From: Paracyclopina nana
Lineage: Eukaryota; Arthropoda; Copepoda; Cyclopoida; Cyclopettidae
DNA: 64,000 nt
Reading direction: 5' to 3'
NCBI GenBank assembly: GCA_019096065.1
Contig: JAGUCH010000002.1
Location: 6,460,501-6,524,500 of the forward strand
Below the pieces are notes generated by a model. That model saw only the letters and a program-made list of their open reading frames with translations. It ran no database searches and had not been told where the DNA came from. Positions 1 through 9,197 of the stretch are shown here, one piece after another. Position 1 is the stretch's first letter. The number at the start of each line of letters is the position of its first letter. Both the position numbers and the translations under genes were made by a program.

Positions 1-2
1 CC

Positions 3-749
3 TTAGCCCTAGACCTGTTTTACTTTCATCGTCAAGAAGAAACCAATGATGGGTATGCTTTCATCATGTCTGTCATTGACTGCTTCACCAAAAAAGCTTG
101 GTGTGTTCCCCTCCAAAAAAAGAGTGCTGATGTTGTATTGGCAGCATTCACCAACTTGCATCAAACTCACCTTGGTGACTTTAAAGTTCTTACTTGTGAC
201 AAGGGTTTAGAGTTTGTAAATATGAAAATGAAGACCTATCTAGCAAAGCATGGTATTGAAATGTATCACCCAACAAGATTGGGGAAGGCAGCAATGATTG
301 AACGCTTTCAAAAGACCATTCAAGTAAAGATTTCCAAGTACTTGCTGGAAAATCAAACCTCAAAGTTTGTGGATGTTCTTGACCAACTTACTGAGTTGTA
401 CAACAACACCAAGCATCGCTCTTTGCAATGCACTCCCAATGAAGTAGAAGCAAGTGCAAAGAAACAAACACAAGTGCGAGGACTCAATGAAGTGAAATAT
501 AAAAAAGTGAAATCCAAGAAACCAAAATTTAAAATTGGACAAACTGTTTTGATTTCAAAACCAACCTCTAGGTTTCAGAGAGCCTACCATGAACAATTTG
601 CCAATGAAGTATTTCGTATTGTAGCCATTGACAAAAAGTTTCCCATTCCATTGTATACCATAAGTAGCTTAGATGGAAGTTCAATGATTGATGGCAAGTT
701 TTTGCACTCTGAATTTTCTCCCATCTCTATTTCTGAACTCTTTGTATAA
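3..749 (+). CDS. Polinton/adintovirus-type DDE integrase, 5'-partial
   Basis: The frame is open from the window edge, so the N-terminus lies to the left; the first internal ATG is at 66. It reads as the catalytic core and C-terminal part of a retrovirus-like integrase of the kind carried by Polinton/Maverick elements and adintoviruses, which inserts linear element DNA into chromosomes. The three acidic residues are visible: D in LALDLF at the left edge, D in TCDKGLEFVN, and E in AAMIERFQKTI. A small basic tail with PKFKIGQTVLISK and the ending LDGSSMIDGKFLHSEF matches the SH3-like C-terminal region of that family. It ends at a normal stop followed by an AATAAA-containing tail near 770. The frame is undamaged in the visible part. 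LTR-type integrases have a different sequence around the third acidic residue, so I prefer the Polinton assignment. Family assignment rests on recalled motif patterns. Confidence 0.75.
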   Translation, partial: LALDLFYFHRQEETNDGYAFIMSVIDCFTKKAWCVPLQKKSADVVLAAFTNLHQTHLGDFKVLTCDKGLEFVNMKMKTYLAKHGIEMYHPTRLGKAAMIERFQKTIQVKISKYLLENQTSKFVDVLDQLTELYNNTKHRSLQCTPNEVEASAKKQTQVRGLNEVKYKKVKSKKPKFKIGQTVLISKPTSRFQRAYHEQFANEVFRIVAIDKKFPIPLYTISSLDGSSMIDGKFLHSEFSPISISELFV

Positions 750-850
750 ATAATGTACAACAATAAACATTTTGACTTTACATTGTGTTGGTCAATACAG
801 GGGTGTGTGAATATTCCTTCCAACTCGATATTTGAGATAGGGAGAGACAA

Positions 851-1042
851 TTAAATGTGGTGACGTTTGAGTGTCTCACACATTTGATGTATCATCAATC
901 CCAGAGTTTTGCGTGGGCGTCGACGACGACGTCTGTTGCGTTTGCGCCGTCTGTGGAGCGATTTGGAAGAAACCTTCTTCCCTGAAGCTGTATTCACTAA
1001 TTTGGGGTTCTGTCTTTGGTGTTGACCATTGCTATTTCCCAT
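851..1042 (-). CDS. Arginine-rich 63-aa ORF convergent to the integrase
   Basis: Short ORF on the opposite strand, about 100 bp beyond the integrase stop, tail to tail with it. The centre is a run of about 20 residues made almost only of Arg and Lys (RRRKRNRRRRRRPRK), followed by a tail with a Met/His/Cys composition. Small strongly basic proteins are known as DNA-condensing core proteins of adenoviruses, and comparable small basic ORFs are described in adintoviruses, so a core-protein role is possible by composition and by its neighbour. No fold or family match can be claimed, and simple-composition ORFs do arise by chance. The ATG at 1042 is the only in-frame one giving the basic run. Confidence 0.4.
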   Translation of the reverse strand: MGNSNGQHQRQNPKLVNTASGKKVSSKSLHRRRKRNRRRRRRPRKTLGLMIHQMCETLKRHHI

Positions 1043-1593
1043 CTTGAGAAAATATTTGCTACAATCATATTAGTTTTTCTCCTTAAGAATGAACCCAATT
1101 AATCTCAATGTATTTCCAAGTTGAGCTCGAGTCAACTGATAAAAATGTGCTAGTTATGGTGAATTTGTCAGTCATTGAAAAGTCTTCTTGAATTCAAGAA
1201 TTCCTCTTCAATATTGTGATTTTCCAGGAAAAGTTTTCTTGACCAGATGTTATGAATTGACATCATGCTGAGAATGCAGTTGGTGTCAAATATTTTTGAC
1301 AAATCAGGCTAAGAAAATTGTACTATGACTTTTCATTGTGTTGACCAAAATAGGGAGGTACCAGGTGTGAAAATTGTACACTTTCAAATCGCCAACATGT
1401 TAATCAAAAGAGCCAAAATCAGAATTATTTCTGTATCAGTCACAGTGGCTTGTCTTCTCATTGTGTCTCATCCATTTGCTTTCCCACTACTATGACAGAG
1501 AGCAATGTATTATAAAAGACTTCACTGGGACACAAATCACCTCAATTATGTGAGGTTGCAGCGTTACCAGATGTTTCATCAGGGTTTACTACT
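1043..1593. other. AT-rich flank between integrase unit and BEL element
   Basis: No convincing gene. A 32-codon ORF on the plus strand (1397-1495) has a hydrophobic stretch after a basic start, but nothing else supports it. Base composition changes from AT-rich to GC-richer at about 1.6 kb, which probably marks the 5' break point of the retroelement. No LTR is recognisable here. Confidence 0.4.
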
Positions 1594-4311
1594 ATGAGCC
1601 CTTCAAGGTCTATTAAGCAAAGCAAATTGCCAGAATTGTTGGAAATGCAAACTACTGCCGTGGTTGCAGAAGATGGGAAATTCCTTGGATGCGCACTTTG
1701 CGACGCCGATAATTATACCGCGAAGCATCACCTGTCCGGCTGCCGAGTTTTCAAGAACTTGAGCAGAGGCGAGCAGCGATCCGTGATGAATCGGTCCAAG
1801 GCGTGCTGGAAGTGCTATGAGTATCAGCATTTCGCCCGTGATTGTAAGAGTCCTGTCAAGTGTGCGACTTGTAATAAAGCTCACCCCACCTTTTTGCACC
1901 GCTACTCGAAAGTTTCGTTACTTGCGACCGTACCGCGCTCATTCAGTAAAATGCGTACTCTTTTTCGTGTCATTCCTGTGGAGATTGCGCGTGATCCGAG
2001 TTTTTCAAATAGCTTGGTCATCAATGCCACCTGTGATGATCACGCTGGCGCAACTTTCATCGAAGAATCGGCGGCGAAACAGATTAAAGCCAAGCTGCGG
2101 CCACAAACGCAAGTGGTAAATTATCTCACTCGGTCTGAAGTACTGCAAAATTATCGCGCGGCTTTCTACCTGCGAGCAATAAATAAAACTTGTGTCGTTA
2201 AAATAAACGCGAATACGGCGAAGAAAATTTGTAGCGACATTCTCCCGCCGCGTGTCGAGCAACTCACTGAGCAGTACGCTCATCTCAGCAAAATACCATT
2301 TGAGGAATATCCAGACGAGCCTTGCCGCATGTTGATTGGGTTGGATTATATGAAATTAATGGTGGCCGAAGAACCTGATGTAGTTGGCCCTCCTGGTTGC
2401 CCTATTGCCCGGCGAATGCCCTTAGGCTGGACTGTAGTGCACGGGCACGCAAAAGACGACATCAGCTTGGCCGTCGGTGTGCAGGACACCATGGCTGAGC
2501 TTGAAGCAGCCGTGCAGCGCATTCTGGATTACGAAATTGAACCGTGGATCAGTAACAAGAGATGTATAACGATGGAAGATAAAAAGGCCGAGGACATTGT
2601 CAAGTCGTTCCTATTCCAAAGCAATGATCATTATGGGACCGCTGTGCCGTGGCGCAACCATCCAGACCCTCCACATCTCCCGGATAATTACGAGCAAGTG
2701 AAGAAATGGCAAACTAGGCACGAAGCCGAACTGCAGAAAAATCCTGCCATCTGGTCCCAATATTTGGCAAACTTCGATGAATGGATCCGGGAGGGCTACA
2801 TTAGAAAGGTGAGTGCCGCAGAAAAAACCGGGTATTTCATTCCTTGCTTCGGAGTTTACAGGAAGGATTCGGCTACGATGAAGTTGCGAGTTGTTACGGA
2901 TTGCAAACGGAAATTCGGTTCTGATCGCAAATCTATCAATGATGAAATTCTAACGGGACCAAAATTACAAAATGACGTGCGAGAGGTTTTGTTGAGATTT
3001 CGGGAAGGGCCTTTTGCATTCACTTCCGACATAGCTCGCATGTACCTACAATTTCTTCTCCGGGAGGAAGATATGAAGTACCATCGGATAATCTTTTGTG
3101 AGGAAGCGTACGAATTCACTAGATGGCCATTTGGTAATGTGGCAGCCCCCTTCGCGACCCTCTTCTGCCTTAATAGTCATTTCAAGTCCCTAGGAAAGGA
3201 AAATCTCATCTCCACGGTGCAGAGGTCGTTGTACATGGACGATTTGATGCCCTCGGGGTTCAACGAGTCTCAGCTAGTCGAGTTGTTCTCAGAATTGCGC
3301 GACGCGTGTCAACGGGCCGGTCTGGAACTACGTAAGGTTGTCACTAACTCCAAGGAAATGATTAGACAGCTGGACCCGAAATTGCTTGGACTACAGGCAG
3401 AGATCAAAGGCGAAGAGGTTGCCCTAGACGGCTCATCTAAAGCACTAGGTTGCAAATGGACTCCTGCATCTGACATGATGGGCTACAAGGACCTTGAAAT
3501 CGCTCCGGACCACAAAGTGCTTACCAAGCGCAACTTATTCCGGCTCAATGGTCTTTGTTTTGATCCTATTGGCTACCTCGAACCTGTAACCCTCAAAGGG
3601 CGTGTTCTGTTGCAAGACGTGTGCCTCAAAGACCCGCGTCCAGATTGGGATGATCCCTTTGATGAGCATGAAGAACAATGGCAAGAATATATTCGTGAGC
3701 TAGAATCCGTCAGTCGAGTCGAATTTCCTCGCGCTATATTGCATTCCAGATCCGTGCCGACCAAGTTGCACGTGTTCTGCGACGCGTCCAAGCGAATGTA
3801 CGCGTGTGTCATGTACGCAGTCCAGGAGATTCAGCCAGGGAAATTCCGCTCATCATTTGTGCTTTGCCGGCGCAAACTTTGCAAAAAGGGAAAAAGGACG
3901 ATAGCTCAAAAAGAGCTGATGGCGGCAGTGCTAGGAGCCAAAGTAGCTAAATCAATAAGCAGGCTATTGGACGTTCGGGATGTTAGATTTTGGTCTGACT
4001 CAACCACGGTCCTCAAATGGATTTTCAAGCCGCTTGCCATTGATGAAGATTGGGTCTCGCGACGAGTTTTCGAGATCCTTGATTTCACCGAGCAGGAACA
4101 ATGGGCATACGTGAACACTAAGAATAATAGTGCGGATTTGGCTACTCGTGGAGTTACGTTGGACTTTCTGGCAAGTTCCGATCTTTGGAAAAATGGACCA
4201 GAACTAATACTCGCGGATTGCCCAATGTCTGAACGCCCCGATGTCACGATGAAGGAGGGGCAGAAGGTAAAAATTATGGCGGGTCGAAATTCTGTGTTCG
4301 CTATAACGTGA
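1594..4311 (+). CDS. BEL/Pao Pol part 1: zinc knuckle, protease, RT, RNase H
   Basis: 905 codons. Residues about 71-84 form a CX2CX4HX4C knuckle (CWKCYEYQHFARDC), with a second Cys/His cluster at about 90-102, as at the Gag-Pol border of BEL/Pao elements. A divergent retropepsin segment follows (around ATCDDHAGATF). Reverse transcriptase motifs include FTSDIARMYLQ and the catalytic YMDD at residues 547-550. RNase H acidic residues sit in VFCDASK (about 729), KELMAAV (about 774) and FWSDSTT (about 801). The frame stops at a TGA, and the same frame then continues open into the integrase. The normal N-terminal Gag is missing. The product would copy element RNA into DNA in cytoplasmic particles, but here it is probably not functional. 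Confidence 0.85.
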   Translation: MSPSRSIKQSKLPELLEMQTTAVVAEDGKFLGCALCDADNYTAKHHLSGCRVFKNLSRGEQRSVMNRSKACWKCYEYQHFARDCKSPVKCATCNKAHPTFLHRYSKVSLLATVPRSFSKMRTLFRVIPVEIARDPSFSNSLVINATCDDHAGATFIEESAAKQIKAKLRPQTQVVNYLTRSEVLQNYRAAFYLRAINKTCVVKINANTAKKICSDILPPRVEQLTEQYAHLSKIPFEEYPDEPCRMLIGLDYMKLMVAEEPDVVGPPGCPIARRMPLGWTVVHGHAKDDISLAVGVQDTMAELEAAVQRILDYEIEPWISNKRCITMEDKKAEDIVKSFLFQSNDHYGTAVPWRNHPDPPHLPDNYEQVKKWQTRHEAELQKNPAIWSQYLANFDEWIREGYIRKVSAAEKTGYFIPCFGVYRKDSATMKLRVVTDCKRKFGSDRKSINDEILTGPKLQNDVREVLLRFREGPFAFTSDIARMYLQFLLREEDMKYHRIIFCEEAYEFTRWPFGNVAAPFATLFCLNSHFKSLGKENLISTVQRSLYMDDLMPSGFNESQLVELFSELRDACQRAGLELRKVVTNSKEMIRQLDPKLLGLQAEIKGEEVALDGSSKALGCKWTPASDMMGYKDLEIAPDHKVLTKRNLFRLNGLCFDPIGYLEPVTLKGRVLLQDVCLKDPRPDWDDPFDEHEEQWQEYIRELESVSRVEFPRAILHSRSVPTKLHVFCDASKRMYACVMYAVQEIQPGKFRSSFVLCRRKLCKKGKRTIAQKELMAAVLGAKVAKSISRLLDVRDVRFWSDSTTVLKWIFKPLAIDEDWVSRRVFEILDFTEQEQWAYVNTKNNSADLATRGVTLDFLASSDLWKNGPELILADCPMSERPDVTMKEGQKVKIMAGRNSVFAIT

Positions 4312-4398
4312 TCAAAAAAGAAAGCCGCAATTCGGTCACCGTACTGGGACTTCCAGCCGCATCCGGAGCCACAAAAAAAAGCAGGTGAACTACGAAAG

Positions 4399-5925
4399 TT
4401 GGACTGGGAAAGTTTCTTTCACCTAGAACAAGATTCCGCGCCCACGTTCTGGAAAAAAGCTAAGCTCGCGGCTAAGTTAATGGGAGAAACGGGCGTGGCG
4501 GCGATGAGAATTCTCTTGAGAAATTTGCAGATGCGCAGCTTTCGCCAGGATCTCGAAGTGTTCGAAAAGCAAGGTCGCTGGCCAGCCGGATCTGAGCTTG
4601 AAAAGGTCAATGCTTACATCACCGCCGATAATATGATCCGTGCTAAAGGCAGGCTGGATGGAGCATCGTGGCTTGACTGGACTTTGCGAAGGCCAGTAGT
4701 GCTAAAGAAGGATCAGCATGGTGAACTTTTTTGTGATGTCATTCATCGCATGCACGGTCACACGCTGACGATGGGGGAACTTTTGATTGCGGTTAGAAAA
4801 AGAGCGTTTATTTCCAGGTCGAGGCAATTGGTAAAAAAGGTGTTTAACAAATGTATAATCTGTGCGCCGAAAAACTCACCCGTGCAACCGCAGATGGGGG
4901 AGGTTCCAAAGTTCGAAGAGCCAATGAGACCTTTTTCCAGAGTTAGCATGGATTTCTGCGGGCCGTTCCAGATCTCCATCGGGAGGGGAAAAGCTCGGCA
5001 GAACCGCTACGTGCTGATTATAGTGTGTCATCAAACCAAGGCAATTCACCTGGAGGATACGAGCGATCTGAGCACCGATTCCTTTTTAAAAGCACTTACT
5101 CGGTTTGCTGCGCGACGGGGCGCTCCAATCTTCATAAGGTCAGACCAAGGGAGCAATTTCGTTGGGGCCGCTAAGCTGATATTTAGGACCAAAATGCAGA
5201 AGATCGATTGGAACAAGGTGCGAAACTTTGAACATGACGGACTGATTGCCAGGTGGGACTTCAGCCCCGCCCGCGCACCGGAATTCAATGGTCTCGCCGA
5301 GGTCATGGTCCGCACTTTTAAGCGCCATCTCCTGCGTATGGCTCAGCCTCATCTGTGGACGTGTGAAGATTTTCGCACGGCAATCATTGAAGCTGAAAAT
5401 ATGATCAATAATCGCCCGCTGCAGTACGTACCGGCTGATCTGGAGGAGAGTGCCAAAATCATCACCCCCAATCATCTGATCATCGGCCGAGTATCATCCA
5501 CTCTCGACCTCGCACCCACCGCTGCAAACCTGGCAAAGCACTTCTCGAAAGTGCAAGGCGATGTCCAAAAACTGTGGGATTGCTGGAATGCAGAATTATT
5601 CAATCAACTCGTGTCTCGACCATGCTGGAGAAAAATGCAACAAAATTTGAAGGTAGGGCAGCCCGTGCTGATACGTAATCGTGGTCAATTCAAAAATAGC
5701 CGAACGGAGTGGAAAATGGGAATTGTCAAAGATTTACAGGTGGATCGTAATGGCATTAATCGTACAGCTACAGTCGAGGTCACCAATGTCTCGGATGTGA
5801 AAGCTCAATATGAATCAAAAAAGAGGACGAGCCCGTCCGGGATTGCGAAGGCGCTGGAGAGGGTTGAAAAATATGAAAGGATTGAGGCCATCTCCAACCT
5901 CGTCCCGGTGGACCTTTTGCAATGA
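4399..5925 (+). CDS. BEL/Pao Pol part 2: integrase
   Basis: 508 codons in the same frame as the upstream Pol segment, separated from it only by the TGA at 4309-4311, with no other stop between. An N-terminal HHCC zinc site is visible (HRMHGH then CIICAPK), followed by the DDE core: D in VSMDFCGPF, D in FIRSDQGSNFVG and E in APEFNGLAEVMVRTFK. A C-terminal domain typical of BEL elements (VGQPVLIRNRG and WKMGIVKDL) completes it. Integrase joins element cDNA to host DNA. Domain order RT-RNase H-integrase is that of BEL/Pao. The ATG at 4399 is unlikely to be a natural start; the part belongs to a single Pol polyprotein. Confidence 0.85.
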   Translation: MDWESFFHLEQDSAPTFWKKAKLAAKLMGETGVAAMRILLRNLQMRSFRQDLEVFEKQGRWPAGSELEKVNAYITADNMIRAKGRLDGASWLDWTLRRPVVLKKDQHGELFCDVIHRMHGHTLTMGELLIAVRKRAFISRSRQLVKKVFNKCIICAPKNSPVQPQMGEVPKFEEPMRPFSRVSMDFCGPFQISIGRGKARQNRYVLIIVCHQTKAIHLEDTSDLSTDSFLKALTRFAARRGAPIFIRSDQGSNFVGAAKLIFRTKMQKIDWNKVRNFEHDGLIARWDFSPARAPEFNGLAEVMVRTFKRHLLRMAQPHLWTCEDFRTAIIEAENMINNRPLQYVPADLEESAKIITPNHLIIGRVSSTLDLAPTAANLAKHFSKVQGDVQKLWDCWNAELFNQLVSRPCWRKMQQNLKVGQPVLIRNRGQFKNSRTEWKMGIVKDLQVDRNGINRTATVEVTNVSDVKAQYESKKRTSPSGIAKALERVEKYERIEAISNLVPVDLLQ

Positions 5926-6123
5926 CTATATGGTAGTTTAAATTTTCGCGCGCTTGTAGTAGTAATAAATTTGAATTTTGCCGCCGTTAATTTGTCCGCG
6001 AAAAAGCTGAGTGAGTCGAGCTCGCAGCCAATCACAGCGCGAGAAGCGGCGAACAAGTTCAGCATCATTTCCGTTTCCAAGATAATTCGAAAACAATACT
6101 GCGTTCCAAAAGACCGAAGAACC

Positions 6124-8706
6124 ATGGATCCTCGTAAATCGGAGAAATCCGATGACAATGGGAGCCGAAAACGAAGAAAATCGGAGGTCTTCAAAGTACC
6201 CAATCCGCCGAAAGAATCAAAGGATACCAAAGGCCGCTCCAAATCGTCCTCTCACCGTTCGCGGCCACCCGCTGATCTGCAAAGTTTGGTCGAGGCCGAA
6301 CGTAACCGTTTGCAGGACAAGTATCAGGTCGAAGAGGCCGTGTTCCTGGAAGATTTCAAGAAGTTCATCGATGCGGGGGACTTCGATATGGTCCGCAGCC
6401 TCTACGGTAACCCAAACGTGTATATCGCCGGTACTAATGAAAATTATGTTTGTCTCGTGGACCGCGCCGGAAAATCAACAAAAAATGCGCGTAATAACGA
6501 CCAAAGAACAAATTTCTCGCGTGTCACGCTTTTAGCAGAGAATGCGATGGTGAGCAAGATCATGGCTCTCTGCCATCCGGAGGTCTTCGACTTGTGGATC
6601 GAGGGCTGCATCAAGCTCAACTCGGATCCCACGCTCCCGTCGTCTAATCACGCGGCCGAAGCAAAAGAGGTGGAGCAAAGGCTGAGTGACATCTCCTACC
6701 AATCCTTGGGACATCTGCTGGCCGCGCAGGAAGGAAAAACCGGGTTGTTGCGACATCTGGCGGCTCGCATTAAAACGCCGACTGCAGGAGCCCTTCGCGC
6801 AGCATCTGAGGTGGAGGTCGAACTCGGTAGACTGCCAACCAGCAAAGAAAAGGTGTCAGGTATCACGCGTAACCTTGTTGATCCTGATCGAGCGCCTCGT
6901 ATTTACGATTCTGCTACGCGTAGTTCGGCTACCGACGCTGATACTTTGGGTTGCGCGCTCGTGGAGTATTCCGTGTTACAGAATCTGTATGACAAGCTCG
7001 CCGAGGCTGGAGTTGAAGTACCTGGCATCACTGATCGAACGTGGGAAATCACCACGACCCCAGAAGGAGTCATTCGGTATGGCCAAGCTGAGCGGTTTGT
7101 CAGCAGTCAAGCCACATCCCCCGATCCAATTGCACGGGTGAAGATAACGTTGACGCCAGGAGCAGATGTGGTGGATCCTGAAGCTGAAACTGAGGTCGAG
7201 TCTGACGCCGAGCTTGCGCCCGTGCGGCTGTTTGGACCACAATCGCGTCACGTTTCGCCCCCACATGAAGGACGACCTAGCCGCTCAAGTGAACGCCGAC
7301 GACAAGTTGCAGAAGTCATACGCACTTCACCGAAGCCATCATCTCGCATTTCGCAGCCTGTCACGATGGAGCGGATAAAGAAGGTAGTGCAAGAGCACGC
7401 CACTCTACCTGAGGTGCCGCAAGAGGATGAAATCTTGCTCCAGACTGATGACGAATTCTCTGACGTCGAATCGGTGCGGTCAATGAAGCAACGCCCAGGT
7501 GGGTCAAATCCTGTGCCCAGCTGCCCGCTAGCTATCGACCGCAAAAGATTTATAACGGGTAATCGCGACGGGTTGGAATGCGCGGATCAGTTTTGCGTGT
7601 TGTCGGCCAAAGATCTTCGCCAAACCGATATGGAAAGATCCACCCGCGTCGCCTTTGGCACTATTTCTGTTGCCGCTGCCAAGTTACAAACCTTTAGGAA
7701 GGGGCCGAGGCGTTTCGAAGGGCATCTGCCTCCAGTAGCTGTCCATGTGCGAGCAGGAATGGACCCGGCCCAAATCAACGTGCTGCTGGAAAAGAACCAG
7801 GTGATTCAAGAAATGAAAACTTTTGGGTTTTGTAATATCAAAATATTGGGGCCAACTCAAGTCGAGCGCGAAGCTTTAATCAAAGTAAATCCGTCGAGCT
7901 GGCAGAATGCCTTCGTGGCCGTCGCGTTCGTGTCTTTAAACCACCGCGCACTGGTAGTCCACATGCTGTGGGATGGGAGCGTGCTGAGGGGAGCTGATTT
8001 GCCATTTCAGATCAAGGAAGTGCTGAAATGTCCTGGCGTCATCAAGATTGGAGATGGCATCCATCGGGCAGTCAGACAACTGCAATCCGTCCCGGGACAA
8101 AATCTGGTCATTCGGCACGTAGTGGAATCTGCCAACCTCGTCACCTTTGCGTATCCACAAGCTCACCTCGGTGAATTGTATGCTCAAATCCGCACGGATC
8201 CGGTGTACTTGTCCGAGCAACTTGGATCGCCTGTCAGGTTCTCCTTGGCCGACAACGTTGATGGCTACCACATTCTCGCGGAGCCAGGCTACAGCTTCTA
8301 CCACACTCCGGACAATTGGACGCTGGACATGCAACTGTTTGCCATTTTTGACGCGGCCATGATTTTTGAGCTGTTGCGGTTTCTTGCGCTGCGCGCCGCC
8401 TCGATCGAAAGAATGGGTAACCACGCGGACGTCATTCGTATTATGCATGTAATCTCCCTACAGTGCGTTGGCTTGGAAAGATGCATCGTTCCTAATCGAG
8501 CCCTCTCAGACGTTCAAGCAAGACCTTATGGTAACTGGTTCACCCATGACACCTTCTTTGACGTCGATCGCAATGAATCGGTGCGCCACCGCGCTTGGCC
8601 GCTGTTCGTGACGCAAATGCAGCAGTTTAATCAGGCGGAAATTGTACTAGGGGCTATCAAATCTTTCACGAATGTACGGCAATGGACGCGAAGCCGGATA
8701 TTTTGA
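6124..8706 (+). CDS. BEL ORF with degenerate 3'-5' exonuclease-like fold
   Basis: The first in-context ATG (ACCATGG) is at 6124, giving 860 aa; the frame is open further upstream without an ATG. The N-terminus is basic and Ser-rich. The C-terminal third resembles RNase D/WRN-type DEDD exonucleases: a segment like LPFQIKEVLKCPGVIKIGDG (residues near 644), then NWTLDMQLFAIFDAAMIFEL (Asp near 743), which fits the family Exo III site with Asp kept. The Exo I Asp-x-Glu pair is not visible, and the usual Exo II Asp position appears to be Ala. An active nuclease is therefore unlikely; a structural or RNA-binding role, or decay, is more plausible. It follows pol by 198 bp and overlaps the next ORF by 25 bp in another frame. 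Confidence 0.55.
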   Translation: MDPRKSEKSDDNGSRKRRKSEVFKVPNPPKESKDTKGRSKSSSHRSRPPADLQSLVEAERNRLQDKYQVEEAVFLEDFKKFIDAGDFDMVRSLYGNPNVYIAGTNENYVCLVDRAGKSTKNARNNDQRTNFSRVTLLAENAMVSKIMALCHPEVFDLWIEGCIKLNSDPTLPSSNHAAEAKEVEQRLSDISYQSLGHLLAAQEGKTGLLRHLAARIKTPTAGALRAASEVEVELGRLPTSKEKVSGITRNLVDPDRAPRIYDSATRSSATDADTLGCALVEYSVLQNLYDKLAEAGVEVPGITDRTWEITTTPEGVIRYGQAERFVSSQATSPDPIARVKITLTPGADVVDPEAETEVESDAELAPVRLFGPQSRHVSPPHEGRPSRSSERRRQVAEVIRTSPKPSSRISQPVTMERIKKVVQEHATLPEVPQEDEILLQTDDEFSDVESVRSMKQRPGGSNPVPSCPLAIDRKRFITGNRDGLECADQFCVLSAKDLRQTDMERSTRVAFGTISVAAAKLQTFRKGPRRFEGHLPPVAVHVRAGMDPAQINVLLEKNQVIQEMKTFGFCNIKILGPTQVEREALIKVNPSSWQNAFVAVAFVSLNHRALVVHMLWDGSVLRGADLPFQIKEVLKCPGVIKIGDGIHRAVRQLQSVPGQNLVIRHVVESANLVTFAYPQAHLGELYAQIRTDPVYLSEQLGSPVRFSLADNVDGYHILAEPGYSFYHTPDNWTLDMQLFAIFDAAMIFELLRFLALRAASIERMGNHADVIRIMHVISLQCVGLERCIVPNRALSDVQARPYGNWFTHDTFFDVDRNESVRHRAWPLFVTQMQQFNQAEIVLGAIKSFTNVRQWTRSRIF

Positions 8707-9197
8707 CGCAGGAGACGAAACGGGATCTCTATAAGGTTTTTTGCGTGTACCCGCATGAGATAGACTTCTACAATCGCATGCTAATGTTTAGCGGGACGGG
8801 CAAAACTTTTCCCCATTGTTGCCACAGTTGCGGGAAAGAAACACACGCGACGCAAGATTGCCCCGCTAATCCCGTTGATTTAGTCTGTCGGTATAACTTC
8901 TGCCAACAGAATGGTCACGTCGAGGATGTCTGCCCCCTGCTTCATCATCGGTGCGAACTGTGTGGACAGCTAGGCCATCTACCTGACCAGCACGCACATT
9001 TTACGGTGCTCGCCATGGTGGAAAATTTCCGAGCAGCCCTCGCCATGGGTCGACTGACATCCCGGCTCCACGATCATGGATATGTGATTGAATATCGCAT
9101 TGACTATCGTCAGGGCCGTGGCTATGCCGTTTTTCAACGGGCAACCCCCGCGGAGTACCGCATCATCAAACCTATGGACCCACGCCCCGAAAAGTAG
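8682..9197 (+). CDS. Zinc-knuckle ORF, tail of the exonuclease-like protein
   Basis: 171 codons, in the -1 frame relative to the ORF ending at 8706. It carries CHSCGKETHATQDC, CRYNFCQQNGHVEDVC and a final CELCGQLGHLPDQH, three Cys/His clusters spaced like those that end the 1140-aa protein of the intact BEL element at 34.1-34.35 kb, where they are fused in frame. So this ORF is probably the detached C-terminus of its upstream neighbour, separated by a frameshift mutation, or less likely expressed by frameshifting or reinitiation at the ATG at 8682. No canonical slippery heptamer is present in the overlap. Zinc knuckles of this type bind single-stranded RNA or DNA. Confidence 0.65.
   Translation: MDAKPDILTQETKRDLYKVFCVYPHEIDFYNRMLMFSGTGKTFPHCCHSCGKETHATQDCPANPVDLVCRYNFCQQNGHVEDVCPLLHHRCELCGQLGHLPDQHAHFTVLAMVENFRAALAMGRLTSRLHDHGYVIEYRIDYRQGRGYAVFQRATPAEYRIIKPMDPRPEK

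Noticed and set aside
4267-4384. Possible intron removing the in-frame TGA in the first BEL pol
   Set aside because: GT at 4267 and AG at 4383-4384 exist, but the interval is 118 bp and the join would break the pol frame.
8692-8706. Programmed -1 frameshift site
   Set aside because: The local sequence GATATTTTGA has no heptamer with the right frame, and the intact relative has the two parts fused.
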